From: Microbacterium psychrotolerans
GTDB taxonomy: Bacteria > Actinomycetota > Actinomycetes > Actinomycetales > Microbacteriaceae
Reading direction: 5' to 3'
Length of the DNA stretch: 64,000 nucleotides
Assembly: GCF_031085295.1 (NCBI RefSeq)
Contig: NZ_JAVFWO010000001.1
Location: forward strand, 1-64,000
Numbering within the stretch: the first letter of the stretch is position 1; each line of letters begins with the position of its first letter. Both the position numbers and the translations under genes were made by a program. This document shows, one piece after another, positions 15,813 to 24,686 of the stretch. Under the pieces are notes generated by a model. It saw only the letters and a list, made by a program, of their open reading frames with translations. It had not been told where the DNA came from and searched no databases.

Positions 15813-17042
15813 TCATGCCTCGAGCGTGATCCGGGTCGCCCCGACGGGGCGCTCGGCGGTGCGGTGGAGCAGGTCGGCGCGCAGGGCGTCGTCCAGGGCG
15901 ACGTCGAGCACCGTCCACGCGAGGATCGTGGCGGCGTCGATGACGGCCTGGTCGGCTGCGGGGGTGGCCGCAGCAGCGGTGAACTCGGGGTTGTGGGCGG
16001 GACCCGTCTGTCCGAGGAAGGCGATGGTGGGGTGGATCGAGGGCACGACCTGCGACACGTTCCCCATGTCGGTGGAGCCGCCGCCCATCTTCGCCGCGCC
16101 GATCGTGCGGCCGCGCGCCACGAGGTTGCGGTCCCAGAGGGCGCCGAGCGATGCCTCGTGCTTGACCGGCGCGTACGGGTGCTCGGTCGGAGACCACTCC
16201 CAGCCGCATCCCGTCGCGATGGCGGCACCCTCGAAGCAGGAGAGCACCCGCTTCTTCATGTCGCGCCACACATCGATGTCGTAGGCGCGCAGTTCGACCT
16301 GCACGACGGCACGGTCGGGGATGATGTTCGTCGCCTCGCCGCCGTGCGAGACGTACGCGTTGAGATTCGTGTCCTTGGGCAGCTGCTGGCGGAGGAAGGC
16401 GATGGCGGTCTGGGCGATCGCGGCCGCGGACGCCGCGTTGAGACCCTGTTCCGGCATGCCCGCGGCGTGCGCGGTCCTGCCGTGGTAGACGACCTCGAAC
16501 CGGTCGACGGCGGTCGCACTGAAGGCTGTCGCCGAGATGTCCTCGCCGGTCATGCCGTGCACCATGAGCGAGAAGTCGACGTCTTCCCATGCACCGGCGA
16601 GAAGCATCGCCACTTTGCCGCCGCCGTGCTCTTCGGCAGGCGTGCCGAGCAGCTTGATCCGCAGGCCGGCCGCCTCGGCCAGCGGCGCCAGCGCGAGGGC
16701 GGCGCCCACTCCCGAGGCGGCGATGACGTTGTGCCCGCAGCCGTGGCCGATGCCGGGAAGGGCGTCGTACTCGGCGCAGATCGCTACAGTGAGGTCGCCG
16801 GTGCCGTACACCCCTTCGACGGCGGTGGCGACGCCGTACGCCCCGACCTCGACGTCGAAGCCGGCATCCTCGAGAGTGCGGGCGACCAGGGCTGCGGCCT
16901 CGTGCTCCTGCCACGACAGCTCGGGGTTCTCGTGGATCGCGTGGCTGAGGCCGAGGAGCTCGTCACGGCGTGATTCGACGTCGTCGGCGGCGTGGCGCTT
17001 CAACTCGGTGAGGGTGACGGCGTCGGTCGTGATGAGGCTCAC
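15813..17042 (-). CDS. M20 family amidohydrolase / peptidase
   Basis: A 409-residue metallohydrolase of the M20 group (AbgB/carboxypeptidase-like). Metal-site motifs: AEYDALPGIGHGCGHNV (HGCGH) near residue 95, TPAEEHGGGK with the catalytic glutamates near residue 133, VHGMTG, and GGGSTDMGNVSQVVPS near the C-terminus; the lid domain lies between. It hydrolyses an amide or peptide bond in a small cytoplasmic substrate. GTG at 17042 has AAAGGA upstream; the longer frame to 17105 lacks a ribosome site. It leads a coupled unit with DUF3100 and sdaA and is divergent from a two-module Lrp regulator. Confidence 0.93.
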   Translation of the reverse strand: MSLITTDAVTLTELKRHAADDVESRRDELLGLSHAIHENPELSWQEHEAAALVARTLEDAGFDVEVGAYGVATAVEGVYGTGDLTVAICAEYDALPGIGHGCGHNVIAASGVGAALALAPLAEAAGLRIKLLGTPAEEHGGGKVAMLLAGAWEDVDFSLMVHGMTGEDISATAFSATAVDRFEVVYHGRTAHAAGMPEQGLNAASAAAIAQTAIAFLRQQLPKDTNLNAYVSHGGEATNIIPDRAVVQVELRAYDIDVWRDMKKRVLSCFEGAAIATGCGWEWSPTEHPYAPVKHEASLGALWDRNLVARGRTIGAAKMGGGSTDMGNVSQVVPSIHPTIAFLGQTGPAHNPEFTAAAATPAADQAVIDAATILAWTVLDVALDDALRADLLHRTAERPVGATRITLEA

Positions 17043-17184
17043 GATGGTCCTTTCGTCGGTGCGATCGATGGGGCAATGGTGCGCCGGAGGATGTTTCGAA
17101 CACATGAATTCGCGGGTTAACTGCGCGATATCCGCTCTGTATGCGTGAAAATTGCGTCACTGATGCCATCTGGGGAGGCCGCCC

Positions 17185-18180
17185 GTGCAAGAGATCACCC
17201 TCGATCAGACCGATCGACGGCTCGTCCACGCGCTGCAGATCGAGCCGCGCGCGAGCTGGAACGAGCTGTCCCCCGTCATCGGCGTCGACGCCAGCACGCT
17301 CGCGCGCCGGTGGGCCCGGCTGCGCGAGGAGGGCATCGCGTGGGTGACGGGGCATCCCACCCTCGGGCAGGTGTCGATCATGGAGATCGACTGCGAGCGG
17401 GCGAAGATGGATGCCGTCATCCAGGAGCTGCAGCGGGACCCCGCGGTCTACGTCCTCGACGTCACCTCCGGGTCACGCGATCTCATGGCGATCGTCTTCG
17501 CTCCTGACATCGCGGGACTGTCGGACTATTCGCTGCACCGCCTGGGCAGGCTCGAGGGCGTCCGATCGGTGCGCACACACCTCGTGAACGAGACGCTCAT
17601 CGACGGCGCGAGCTGGCGACTCCGCGCGCTGGAACCGGCCGAGGCCCAGGGCGTGCGCCCTCCGAGGCCGCCGCGACCCCGTGCGGCCCACCGCGTGCCG
17701 GACGACCTGCGGGAGGCGATCGAGCGCGAGGTGTGGGCGGACGGCCGCGTCCCGATCGCGACGATCGCCGAGCGCAGCGGGTTCGCGCCGCAGCGAGTGG
17801 CCGATGCGCTCGCAACGCTTCGTGCGAGGGGGAGCCTGCGGTTCCGCACCGACATGGCGCGCGCGGCATCCGGCTGGCCCATTTATGCCTGGTATTTCGT
17901 CGAAGCGCCGGCAGAGGTGCTCGAGGTCGCCCGAACCGCCATCACGTCCGTGCCCGAGGTGCGGCTCGCCATCACCGCCGCCAGCCGCTACAACCTCATC
18001 CTGGCGGTGTGGCTGCGGCGGCTGGCCGACGTCAATCGGTTCGAGCTCGCCCTCGAGAACGCGTTGCACGGCGCCCGCATCGGCGATCGCGCCGTCGTGC
18101 TGCGGATCGCGAAGCACATGAACCAGACAGTCGGCGCCGATACACGCGCGACGGGGTTCGCCGGCCCCGCCACCGCCTAG
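17185..18180 (+). CDS. Lrp/AsnC family regulator with two HTH-sensor modules
   Basis: A 331-residue protein, about twice a normal Lrp. Module one (residues 1-150) has the AsnC helix-turn-helix (TDRRLVHALQIEPRASWNELSPVIGVDASTLARRWARL) and a RAM sensor domain. After a Pro/Arg-rich linker, module two (about 170-320) repeats HTH (VPIATIAERSGFAPQRVADALATLRARG) and RAM. GTG at 17185 follows GGGAGG. It is divergent from the M20/DUF3100/sdaA unit, 142 bases away, so amino-acid-responsive control of that unit is likely. The spacer holds short repeats (TGCGTGA...TTGCGTCA near 17140-17160) but no clear single operator. Confidence 0.9.
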   Translation: MQEITLDQTDRRLVHALQIEPRASWNELSPVIGVDASTLARRWARLREEGIAWVTGHPTLGQVSIMEIDCERAKMDAVIQELQRDPAVYVLDVTSGSRDLMAIVFAPDIAGLSDYSLHRLGRLEGVRSVRTHLVNETLIDGASWRLRALEPAEAQGVRPPRPPRPRAAHRVPDDLREAIEREVWADGRVPIATIAERSGFAPQRVADALATLRARGSLRFRTDMARAASGWPIYAWYFVEAPAEVLEVARTAITSVPEVRLAITAASRYNLILAVWLRRLADVNRFELALENALHGARIGDRAVVLRIAKHMNQTVGADTRATGFAGPATA

Positions 18181-18323
18181 CGACCGCCCGCCACCGCGAC
18201 CCCCGTGGACGGCTCACGCCAGGAGGGATACTGTCGCGGTGTCGGCCGAAGACCCCGTGGAAAAGAGGCGGTGCCGCCATCTCCAAGACCAGTTCCACGC
18301 CAACGCTGCCCACTCCCCGCCGA

Positions 18324-19562
18324 GTGCAGGGCACGTACTACACGCTGATGCTCGGCAACACGCTTGCCGCGTCGTTCATCTGGGGCATCAACACCCTCTT
18401 CCTGCTCGACGCCGGGCTCACGAATCTCGAGGCCTTCTCGGCGAACGCCTTCTTCACCGCCGGGATGCTGATCTTCGAGATTCCGACCGGCGTCGTGGCA
18501 GACACCGTCGGGCGCCGAGCGTCGTATCTGCTCGGCACCATCACGCTAGCGGTGACGACCGTCATGTACTGGCTGCTCTGGGTCTGGCACTCGCCGTTCT
18601 GGGCCTGGGCGATCGTGTCGGTGCTGCTCGGGCTGGGCTTCACGTTCTTCTCGGGGGCCGTGGATGCCTGGCTCGTGGACGCCTTGAAGGCCACCGGCTA
18701 TCCGGGCAGCCTCGAGACGGTCTTCGGTCGGGCGCAGATCGTCGGTGGCATCGCGATGCTCTCGGGCTCGGTGCTCGGCGGCGTCCTCGCACAGGCGACC
18801 AACCTCGGCGTGCCCTTCCTGGTGAGGGGCGCGATCCTGCTGGTGATGTTCGTCGTCGCCGCACTGCTGATGCGCGACCTCGGCTTCACACCGGATCGCA
18901 GCGAGAACCCGCTGCGCGCGACGCGCACCGTGCTGCGGGCATCCGTCCGTTACGGCCTCGGCGATCCGCCGGTCCGCTGGCTCATGCTCGCGAGCCCCTT
19001 CACCGCGGGCGTGGGCATCTACGTCTTCTATGCGCTCCAGCCGTATCTGCTGGAGCTGTGGGGCGACGAAGAGGCGTACTCGATCGCCGGACTCGCGGCG
19101 GCACTGCTGTCGGGAGCCTCGATCGTCGGCGGCGCGCTGGCGCCGTGGGCCCGCCGGCTGTTCCGCCGCCGCACCTCGGCGATCCTGCTCGCCACGATCT
19201 CGAGCGCCGTGGTGCTGATCGGCCTCGGACTGATCCGCAACTTCTGGGTCGCACTCGTGCTGGTGGCGCTCTGGGGCATCGCGTCGGCGATCGACGACCC
19301 CGTGCACCGCGCCTACCTCAACGACATGATCCCGTCCAAGCAGCGCGCCACGGTGCTCTCGTTCGACTCGCTGATGGGTTCGGCGGGCGGGGTCGTGTTC
19401 CAGCCGGTGCTGGGTCGAGCGGCGGATGTCGGGGGCTACGGCGCGTCGATGCTGTGGAGCGGGGTGATCTCGGCGGTCGCGGTGCCGTTCGTACTGCTGA
19501 GCAGGGCGCAGCGCCCGCCGGCCGACACGGCTCGCGAGGTCACCGCCCAGGCGGATGCGTAG
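18324..19562 (+). CDS. MFS transporter
   Basis: A major facilitator protein of about 412 residues with 12 hydrophobic segments. The first loop carries FEIPTGVVADTVGRRASYLLG, the classic loop 2-3 motif. Best resemblance is to drug or metabolite effluxers of the tetracycline/macrolide type; substrate unknown. The start is uncertain. GTG 18324 is the first standard codon but has no ribosome site and leaves a very short N-terminus. CTG 18231 is in frame behind AGGAGG. GTG 18239 sits six bases after a -10 box (GATACT) but is out of frame. A start-region indel is therefore possible. Confidence 0.85.
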   Translation: MQGTYYTLMLGNTLAASFIWGINTLFLLDAGLTNLEAFSANAFFTAGMLIFEIPTGVVADTVGRRASYLLGTITLAVTTVMYWLLWVWHSPFWAWAIVSVLLGLGFTFFSGAVDAWLVDALKATGYPGSLETVFGRAQIVGGIAMLSGSVLGGVLAQATNLGVPFLVRGAILLVMFVVAALLMRDLGFTPDRSENPLRATRTVLRASVRYGLGDPPVRWLMLASPFTAGVGIYVFYALQPYLLELWGDEEAYSIAGLAAALLSGASIVGGALAPWARRLFRRRTSAILLATISSAVVLIGLGLIRNFWVALVLVALWGIASAIDDPVHRAYLNDMIPSKQRATVLSFDSLMGSAGGVVFQPVLGRAADVGGYGASMLWSGVISAVAVPFVLLSRAQRPPADTAREVTAQADA

Positions 19563-19701
19563 CGGTACGGGGCATCGCCCACGCTGAAAACGGCGCGCTC
19601 CGCGACCGTGCGGCCGACCGGCGCGGTCGAGTGACATGCCGCCATGCGCATAGATTCGGTGCATGGCCCGCAATCGGCGGGCTCAACCTGGAGAATCCCA
19701 C

Positions 19702-21222
19702 ATGGATCTGTTCGGCCTCATCGGCATCGCAGTGGCTGCCGGAGTCGTCCTCGTCGTCGTCCTCATCGGCTTCATCCTCTTCCGCGCCTGGTACCAGGTG
19801 CCCAAGGCCGACGAGGCCATCGTCATCGTCGGCAAGAAGGCCCGCGACAGCACCGAGGGCGAAGCGAACAAGATGACCGTCATCAGCGGTCGGGGCGCGT
19901 TCGTCAACAAGCTGACGCAGCGCTCCGACAAGGTCTCGCTGCGTTCGCGGCAGATCAAGTTCGAGCCGACCGCCCAGACCATCAACGGCGTCACGATCGA
20001 CCTGACCGGCGTCGCCCTCGTGAAGATCGGCTCCACGCCCGACCAGGTCCGACGCGCGGCCGAGCGCTTCGCGTCGCAGGACGATGCGATCGTCGTCTTC
20101 ACGACCGAGCAGCTCGAAGGCGCGCTGCGCGGCGTCGTGGCGAAGCTCACCGTCGAGCAGGTCATGCAGGACCGGCAGAAGCTCAGCGACGAGATCGCCC
20201 AGGGCATCTCCGGCGACCTGCTCGCACAGGGTCTGGTGCTCGACTCGTTCGCGATCCAGGGGATCACCGACAAGAACAACTACATCTCCGCGCTCGGCGC
20301 CAAGGAGGTGCAGCGCGTCAAGCGGGAAGCGGACGTCGCAGAGATCGACGCCACACGCGAGGTGAAGAAGCGCCAGCTCGCCGCCGATGAGGCGAACCTG
20401 ATCGAGCAGACCGCGCTTGACAAGAACACCGCCGCCGCGAAGTCGGAGGTCGGCCGGGCGAACGCCCAGGCCGAGCAGGCCGAGAACCTCGCCCGCGCCG
20501 AGGCCGAGCAGGGTGTGCTGCTGCAGGAGGCCAACAACACCCAGGCACGACTGGATGCCGAGGTCAAGAAGGTCGCCGACGCCGACAAGTACAGGCAGCA
20601 GACGCTGGCCGACGCCGAGGCCTACCAGCAGCAGATCGCCGCCGACGCAGAGGCGTACAAGCGCGAGAAGAACGCCGAAGCGGACCGCCGCGTCGCCCAG
20701 GAGCGCTCGGATGCCGAGGCGTATGCGGTGAAGGCGCAGGCCGAGGCGCGTGAGGCGTCCGCCTCCGCCGAGGCAGCGGCCGTCCGGATGAAGGCCGAGG
20801 CCGAAGCCGCCGCAGTTCGCGTGCAGGCGGAAGCCGAAGCAGAGGCGATCCGCCTTCGCGGTAACGCGGTTGCGGAGGCCGTCGCCGCCGAGGCGGCTGC
20901 GCTGCGCGAGAACCAGGACGCGATCCTCGCGAAGGAGATCATCGGTCAGCTGCCGCAGCTCATGGCGGAGTTCGCCAAGGGCTACGAGAAGATCGGCACC
21001 ATCACCCTGATCGGCGGCGACAGCGCGGCGACACACATGGCGCGCGAGCAGTCGACGAGCCTCACGGCGACGTTCGAGAGCGTCAAGGCGGCCACCGGAT
21101 TGGACCTCGGGGCGGTCGTGCAGGGCCGTTCCTTCGGCCGCGGCGTCGCAGAGGGCACCGGCATCGCAGAGGGAACCCAAGTGACCACCACGGCCGTCGA
21201 CCCGGAGCCCGCCACCTCCTGA
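19702..21222 (+). CDS. Flotillin / SPFH-domain membrane scaffold protein
   Basis: A 506-residue protein: one N-terminal membrane helix (LIGIAVAAGVVLVVVLIGFILF), an SPFH domain (about 30-190, including VPKADEAIVIVGKK and DDAIVVFTTEQLEGALRGVVAKLTVEQVMQDR), then a long Ala/Glu/Arg coiled coil (about 220-410) and a C-terminal tail. Flotillins organise membrane microdomains and help assemble membrane complexes. ATG 19702 has TGGAGAA upstream and begins near the membrane helix. A second possibility is a leaderless start at ATG 19663, six bases after TAGATT. No NfeD-like partner gene is adjacent. Monocistronic by context. Confidence 0.93.
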   Translation: MDLFGLIGIAVAAGVVLVVVLIGFILFRAWYQVPKADEAIVIVGKKARDSTEGEANKMTVISGRGAFVNKLTQRSDKVSLRSRQIKFEPTAQTINGVTIDLTGVALVKIGSTPDQVRRAAERFASQDDAIVVFTTEQLEGALRGVVAKLTVEQVMQDRQKLSDEIAQGISGDLLAQGLVLDSFAIQGITDKNNYISALGAKEVQRVKREADVAEIDATREVKKRQLAADEANLIEQTALDKNTAAAKSEVGRANAQAEQAENLARAEAEQGVLLQEANNTQARLDAEVKKVADADKYRQQTLADAEAYQQQIAADAEAYKREKNAEADRRVAQERSDAEAYAVKAQAEAREASASAEAAAVRMKAEAEAAAVRVQAEAEAEAIRLRGNAVAEAVAAEAAALRENQDAILAKEIIGQLPQLMAEFAKGYEKIGTITLIGGDSAATHMAREQSTSLTATFESVKAATGLDLGAVVQGRSFGRGVAEGTGIAEGTQVTTTAVDPEPATS

Positions 21223-21249
21223 TCTTGCCGACGGTGTGGCTGGACGGGG

Positions 21250-21894
21250 CTATCCGAACGTCTCGAGAGCGTGACGAAACGCCTCTCTCGAGGCCATCGT
21301 GTTCTCGGTGATCATCAGCGCATTGTCGCCGACTCGCCTCGTGTGCTCGCCGCGGCAGGGGATCGTGACGATCTTGGTCATCCCTGCTCGCCAGGCTCGC
21401 ACGACGGCGTCGACGTCACGTCGCAACGGGCTGTCTTCGAACGAAATGCGGCGGGCTGCGATCTTCGCCTCGAAGTCTACTTGGTCCCAGTCGCGATGCG
21501 ATGGGCGGTCGAGCGCGTCGGGTCCGAACTGATCCCGCCACGTAGGGCCGACGATTTCCTGAAGCGCGTCGAGGCGTTCGCGCGAGCCATTCACCGTCTG
21601 CCTGAGGCGCTCGTGCAGCGCCGGATCGGATTCTCTCCCCGCGTGCCGCGCGGCCGCGACCCACAGCAGTGGCCAGGCGTTCTCCCACTCCTGCAACGTG
21701 GGCGCCGGCGGCTGGTCGACCGGATCGACACGAGGCGTGTCACTGAGCAGTGGAGGCAGGTCGTCACCGTGCGGGCGGAGTGCGTAGGCCTCTCTGATCC
21801 ACAGCAGCTCGAGCAACGGGGCGGCCCTGTCCTCGACCGAGATCACCATGTCGTGCGGCCACGGGTTTGCGGGGATCGGGTTGGTGGATCGCAT
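21250..21894 (-). CDS. Hypothetical protein, 214 residues
   Basis: Not recognised. An acidic/basic mixed soluble protein with no signal peptide or membrane helix and several Trp-containing stretches (LLELLWIREAYALRP, LQEWENAWPLLWVAAARHAG, DRPSHRDWDQVDFEAKI). The C-terminal third ends with WRAGMTKIVTIPCRGEHTRRVGDNALMITENTMASREAFRHAL. ATG 21894 has GGAGGA at close spacing. Codon use is somewhat less GC-rich at third positions than in neighbours, consistent with an accessory gene. No operon partner: it converges on the flotillin gene with 27 bases between stops. Confidence 0.7.
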   Translation of the reverse strand: MRSTNPIPANPWPHDMVISVEDRAAPLLELLWIREAYALRPHGDDLPPLLSDTPRVDPVDQPPAPTLQEWENAWPLLWVAAARHAGRESDPALHERLRQTVNGSRERLDALQEIVGPTWRDQFGPDALDRPSHRDWDQVDFEAKIAARRISFEDSPLRRDVDAVVRAWRAGMTKIVTIPCRGEHTRRVGDNALMITENTMASREAFRHALETFG

Positions 21895-21921
21895 GTTCCT
21901 CCGCTCGAAGACTCGACCATC

Positions 21922-22254
21922 GTGGCGGAAAGTCGGCCGCCTCGGAAGCGCCCTACCAGATCTGGGGACGAGCGGTCGATCGGGCTCGCCGACAGTGGCG
22001 CTCCGCGACCGCTGTCACTTGGCGGCGACGTTGAATACCGGGAAGTCACGCTCGTTCGCCTGTTCGTGGCCGTCTCCGTTCAGGGAATCCGCGAAGGGGA
22101 CAGCGCCGAAGGGTGCGCCCCCGAGGGCTTCGACACCACCACGGAACTGCCGCAGCAGGGAACCGCGAGCTTCATGCGATTCGTGTCGAGGGAAGACCAC
22201 GTCAGCGTGTACGTCTACGACAGGGCCGCCAACGTGAGCGGCACGCAGGGTTGA
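21922..22254 (+). CDS. Possible small protein, weakly supported
   Basis: An open frame from GTG 21922 to TGA 22254 (110 residues) fills a gap of about 380 bases that has no other gene. The second half reads like a folded domain (VEYREVTLVRLFVAVSVQGIRE, FMRFVSREDHVSVYVYDRAANVSG), but the first half is Arg/Pro-rich and there is no Shine-Dalgarno or clear -10 box. The frame also continues upstream as antisense of the 21250-21894 gene. It may be a real gene, a decayed remnant, or chance. Nothing else is visible here. Confidence 0.3.
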   Translation: MAESRPPRKRPTRSGDERSIGLADSGAPRPLSLGGDVEYREVTLVRLFVAVSVQGIREGDSAEGCAPEGFDTTTELPQQGTASFMRFVSREDHVSVYVYDRAANVSGTQG

Positions 22255-22272
22255 GGTTTCTTCGCGCCCCGC

Positions 22273-22863
22273 TCAGCTCGGCGAACGGCGCACCCGGTAC
22301 CGCAGATGAAGTACCCGGTCGCCCTGAATCACCACCTCGGGATCCTCCAACAGCTGCTGCGCGTCAACCGGCCCGAAGTAGCGCTTGCCGGATCCGAGCA
22401 CCACGGGTGCGACATCCATGCGCACCTCGTCGACCAGACCCGCGGCGAGCACTTGACCACCGACGTCGCCGGCAGCGACCTCGATGATGCGGCCGCCCGC
22501 AAGCTCCTGCGCCTTGGCCATGGCGGCCTCGACGCCGTCGACGAAGTGAAACGGCGCCTCCGGGTTCCAGCCCTCGGGCGGCGGCCGGTGTGTCACCACG
22601 ACCACATGCTCGACCCCGCTGGGCGGCGTCCCGTCCCAGCCATCCGTCAAGTCGAACACGTGGCGGCCGACGACCGTCACCCCGATCTGGTCCCAGTAGG
22701 GCCGGACATAGTCGTAGGACGCCTGCGACACCTTCAATACACCGCTGTCGTCCAACGCCACGTCCCCGCTGAGCAACCAGTCGAACAGTGGTCCGGGCTC
22801 ATCATTCTCGTCTGCAATGAAGCCGTCCACCGACACCGAGCTGTACATGACGACTTTGCCCAT
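22273..22863 (-). CDS. Dihydrofolate reductase family protein (RibD C-terminal type)
   Basis: A 196-residue protein of the widespread DHFR/RibD-C-like group: N-terminal KVVMYSSVSVDGFIADEND, central VVGRHVFDLTDGWDG and C-terminal LVDEVRMDVAPVVLGSGKRYFG. These bind NADPH and are often stand-alone oxidoreductases of unknown substrate, not the housekeeping folate enzyme. Length is typical. ATG 22863 has AGAGGAG about 11 bases upstream. It lies downstream of an ABC permease on the same strand, 55 bases away; no functional link is evident. Confidence 0.9.
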   Translation of the reverse strand: MGKVVMYSSVSVDGFIADENDEPGPLFDWLLSGDVALDDSGVLKVSQASYDYVRPYWDQIGVTVVGRHVFDLTDGWDGTPPSGVEHVVVVTHRPPPEGWNPEAPFHFVDGVEAAMAKAQELAGGRIIEVAAGDVGGQVLAAGLVDEVRMDVAPVVLGSGKRYFGPVDAQQLLEDPEVVIQGDRVLHLRYRVRRSPS

Positions 22864-22918
22864 GGCGCACCCAACTCCTCTGCTTGGTGCCCCAAATTAG
22901 CGGGTCCGCGGCTTCCCG

Positions 22919-23716
22919 TCAGCGCAAGTCGCGCCGCAGCGGAACGGCGACCGCGACGCATGCCGCCGCCGCGGCATAGGCGAGCAGAACGAGCGCACCG
23001 ATCGTCGGCGACGTCGGCAGGGTCGACGTCGTCGGGAGCTGCGCGGCGATGGCATCACTCAGGAAGGTGAAGTCGGTGAGGGCAGCCGTCGCACCTCCTG
23101 GGAGGTAGGGATGGATCGCGTTCACGCCGGGGATGATCATGAGCACGTGCTCGAGGAAGTAGAAGTACCCGAGCACGACGCCGACGGCGAGCAGCTGATG
23201 GCGTGCGAGTGCGCCGATGGCGACGCCGAGGATCATGTAGACGACGGCCGCCAGCGAGAGACGTCCGAGCAGCGTGACGAGTCCGACCATGGGGACCCCG
23301 AGCTCGATGCCCTGTAGTGCCGCGCCGCCCACCACGGCTGCACCCGCGAAGAGCGAGGCGACGAGCCCGTAGGCGATGCCGAGCGCGCCGAAGACGACGA
23401 GCTTCGCGGCGAGCACTCGCCCGCGGCGAGGAGCGGCGAGGAAGGTCGTGCCGATGGTGTGGTGCCGGTACTCGCTCGTGACGGCGATCGTGCCGATGAG
23501 CGCCGGCACGAAGAGCAGCAGGCCGCTCATACCCACGACGATGCCGACGCCTTCGACGGTGTCGAGTCCGGGCAACGGCGGCGTGGCGTTCTCGGGGCCG
23601 ACGAGGGCCAGCAGGCCGGTCAGAGCGCCGCCGCTGCCCGCGGCGATGATGAGCGACCACATCGGGAGCCGGGTCGCGAAGAGTTTCGTGAACTCGCCTC
23701 GGATCAGCCGATTCAT
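22919..23716 (-). CDS. ABC transporter permease (ABC-2 type)
   Basis: A 265-residue integral membrane protein with six hydrophobic segments. It starts with MNRLIRGEFTKLFATRLPMW, a common opening of ABC-2 permeases, and includes AVTSEYRHHTIGTTFLAAPRRGRVLAAKL, the family's cytoplasmic signature. ATG 23716 overlaps the ATPase stop (ATGA), so the two proteins are made together. With the ATPase it would form a homodimeric-type exporter or a membrane-stress transporter; substrate unknown. Probably controlled by the divergent HTH regulator at 24708. Confidence 0.92.
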   Translation of the reverse strand: MNRLIRGEFTKLFATRLPMWSLIIAAGSGGALTGLLALVGPENATPPLPGLDTVEGVGIVVGMSGLLLFVPALIGTIAVTSEYRHHTIGTTFLAAPRRGRVLAAKLVVFGALGIAYGLVASLFAGAAVVGGAALQGIELGVPMVGLVTLLGRLSLAAVVYMILGVAIGALARHQLLAVGVVLGYFYFLEHVLMIIPGVNAIHPYLPGGATAALTDFTFLSDAIAAQLPTTSTLPTSPTIGALVLLAYAAAAACVAVAVPLRRDLR

Positions 23717-24480
23717 GCGTGGACTCCTTCGGTGCGTGTTGCTCCGGATGCTGCGGGTGCGGTGGGGGAAGCGGCCCCGGATGTGAGCCGCAGAAATGCC
23801 TCCTCGAGGCTGGTGCCGTGCGCGGTGAACTCCGCGAGCGGACCTTCCCACGCCACGTGTCCCCGATCGATCAGCACGAGGTCGTCGACGGCGTGCTGGA
23901 GTTCCGTGAGGACGTGGCTCGAGAGCAGGACCGTGCGACCGTCGGCGGCGAACTCGCGCAGGAAGGTGCGCAGCCAGACGATTCCCGCCGGGTCGAGCCC
24001 GTTCGACGGCTCGTCGAGTACCAGTACGTCCGGATCTCCGAGGAGTGCCGTGGCGAGGGACAGCCGCTGCCGCATGCCGGTCGAGAAAGAGCCCACACGA
24101 CGGTCGAGATATGCGGAGATGCCGGTGAGCTCAGCCACTCGCTCCGCATTCGACGTCTCATGCCCGCCGAGCGCGGCGTACGTGCGGAGGTGTCCGCGCG
24201 CCGTCATCCCGGGATGGGCGGCGGCGATGTCTAGCACGGCCCCCACTGTGCCGGAGGGGTCATCGAGTTCGCGGTACCAGGCGCCGCCGATGAGGGCCGT
24301 TCCCGCATCGGGGAGGGTGAGGCCCAGCAGCATCCGGAGGGTCGTGGACTTGCCCGCCCCGTTGGGACCGAGGAACCCTGTGACCCGCCCGGGACGCGCG
24401 CCGAAGGTCACGTCGCTCACGGCGTCCACGCCCGCGAAGCGCTTGGCGAGTCCGGAGACCTGGATGCCTGTGCCGCTCAT
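23713..24480 (-). CDS. ABC transporter ATP-binding protein
   Basis: A 255-residue ATPase with all motifs intact: Walker A GPNGAGKST (about 38-46), signature FSTGMRQRL (variant of LSGGQ, usual in this subfamily), Walker B VLVLDEPSNGLDP and the H-loop SSHVLTEL. It powers the ABC-2 permease encoded next (ATGA overlap at 23713-23716). Its ATG 24480 in turn overlaps the stop of a 51-residue upstream frame (ATGA), suggesting that translation passes through all three. The C-terminal Ala/Pro/Thr tail is variable. Confidence 0.95.
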   Translation of the reverse strand: MSGTGIQVSGLAKRFAGVDAVSDVTFGARPGRVTGFLGPNGAGKSTTLRMLLGLTLPDAGTALIGGAWYRELDDPSGTVGAVLDIAAAHPGMTARGHLRTYAALGGHETSNAERVAELTGISAYLDRRVGSFSTGMRQRLSLATALLGDPDVLVLDEPSNGLDPAGIVWLRTFLREFAADGRTVLLSSHVLTELQHAVDDLVLIDRGHVAWEGPLAEFTAHGTSLEEAFLRLTSGAASPTAPAASGATRTEGVHA

Positions 24481-24632
24481 CGCCGAACCCGCTTCGCGAG
24501 CTCGCCGAAGACGGCACCAGCGTGCCGGTCGCTCACGAGGAGCTCTACCGAGTAGCCGCGGCGTCCGGTCAAAGGCCTCCCAGCCCGGGAAGTCGACATG
24601 AAGGTCGAGGTGTCGAGTCGAATGGCAGTCAT
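24477..24632 (-). CDS. Small coupled ORF, 51 residues
   Basis: ATG 24632 has GAGAGGAA upstream and the frame ends in an ATGA overlap with the ABC ATPase start, so it is the first cistron of that operon. The product is basic and soluble (ends FGELAKRVRR) and has no recognisable domain. It could be a real micro-protein or a device that couples translation to the ATPase. The frame is open upstream of 24632, but that part is antisense to the regulator and lies beyond the operator. Confidence 0.55.
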   Translation of the reverse strand: MTAIRLDTSTFMSTSRAGRPLTGRRGYSVELLVSDRHAGAVFGELAKRVRR

Positions 24633-24643
24633 CAGGGTGTTCC

Positions 24644-24686
24644 TCTCACTGACGTACGCTGGGTCAGTCAGTGAGAATGTTATCAC
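24644..24686. promoter_or_regulatory. Operator between ABC operon and HTH regulator
   Basis: Ten-base inverted arms TCTCACTGAC (24644-24653) and GTCAGTGAGA (24667-24676) with a 13-base spacer. A second GTGA...TCAC repeat (24671-24686) overlaps it, and GTGAGAATG occurs twice, 17 bases apart (24671 and 24688). Probable binding region for the divergent regulator. Confidence 0.65.
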
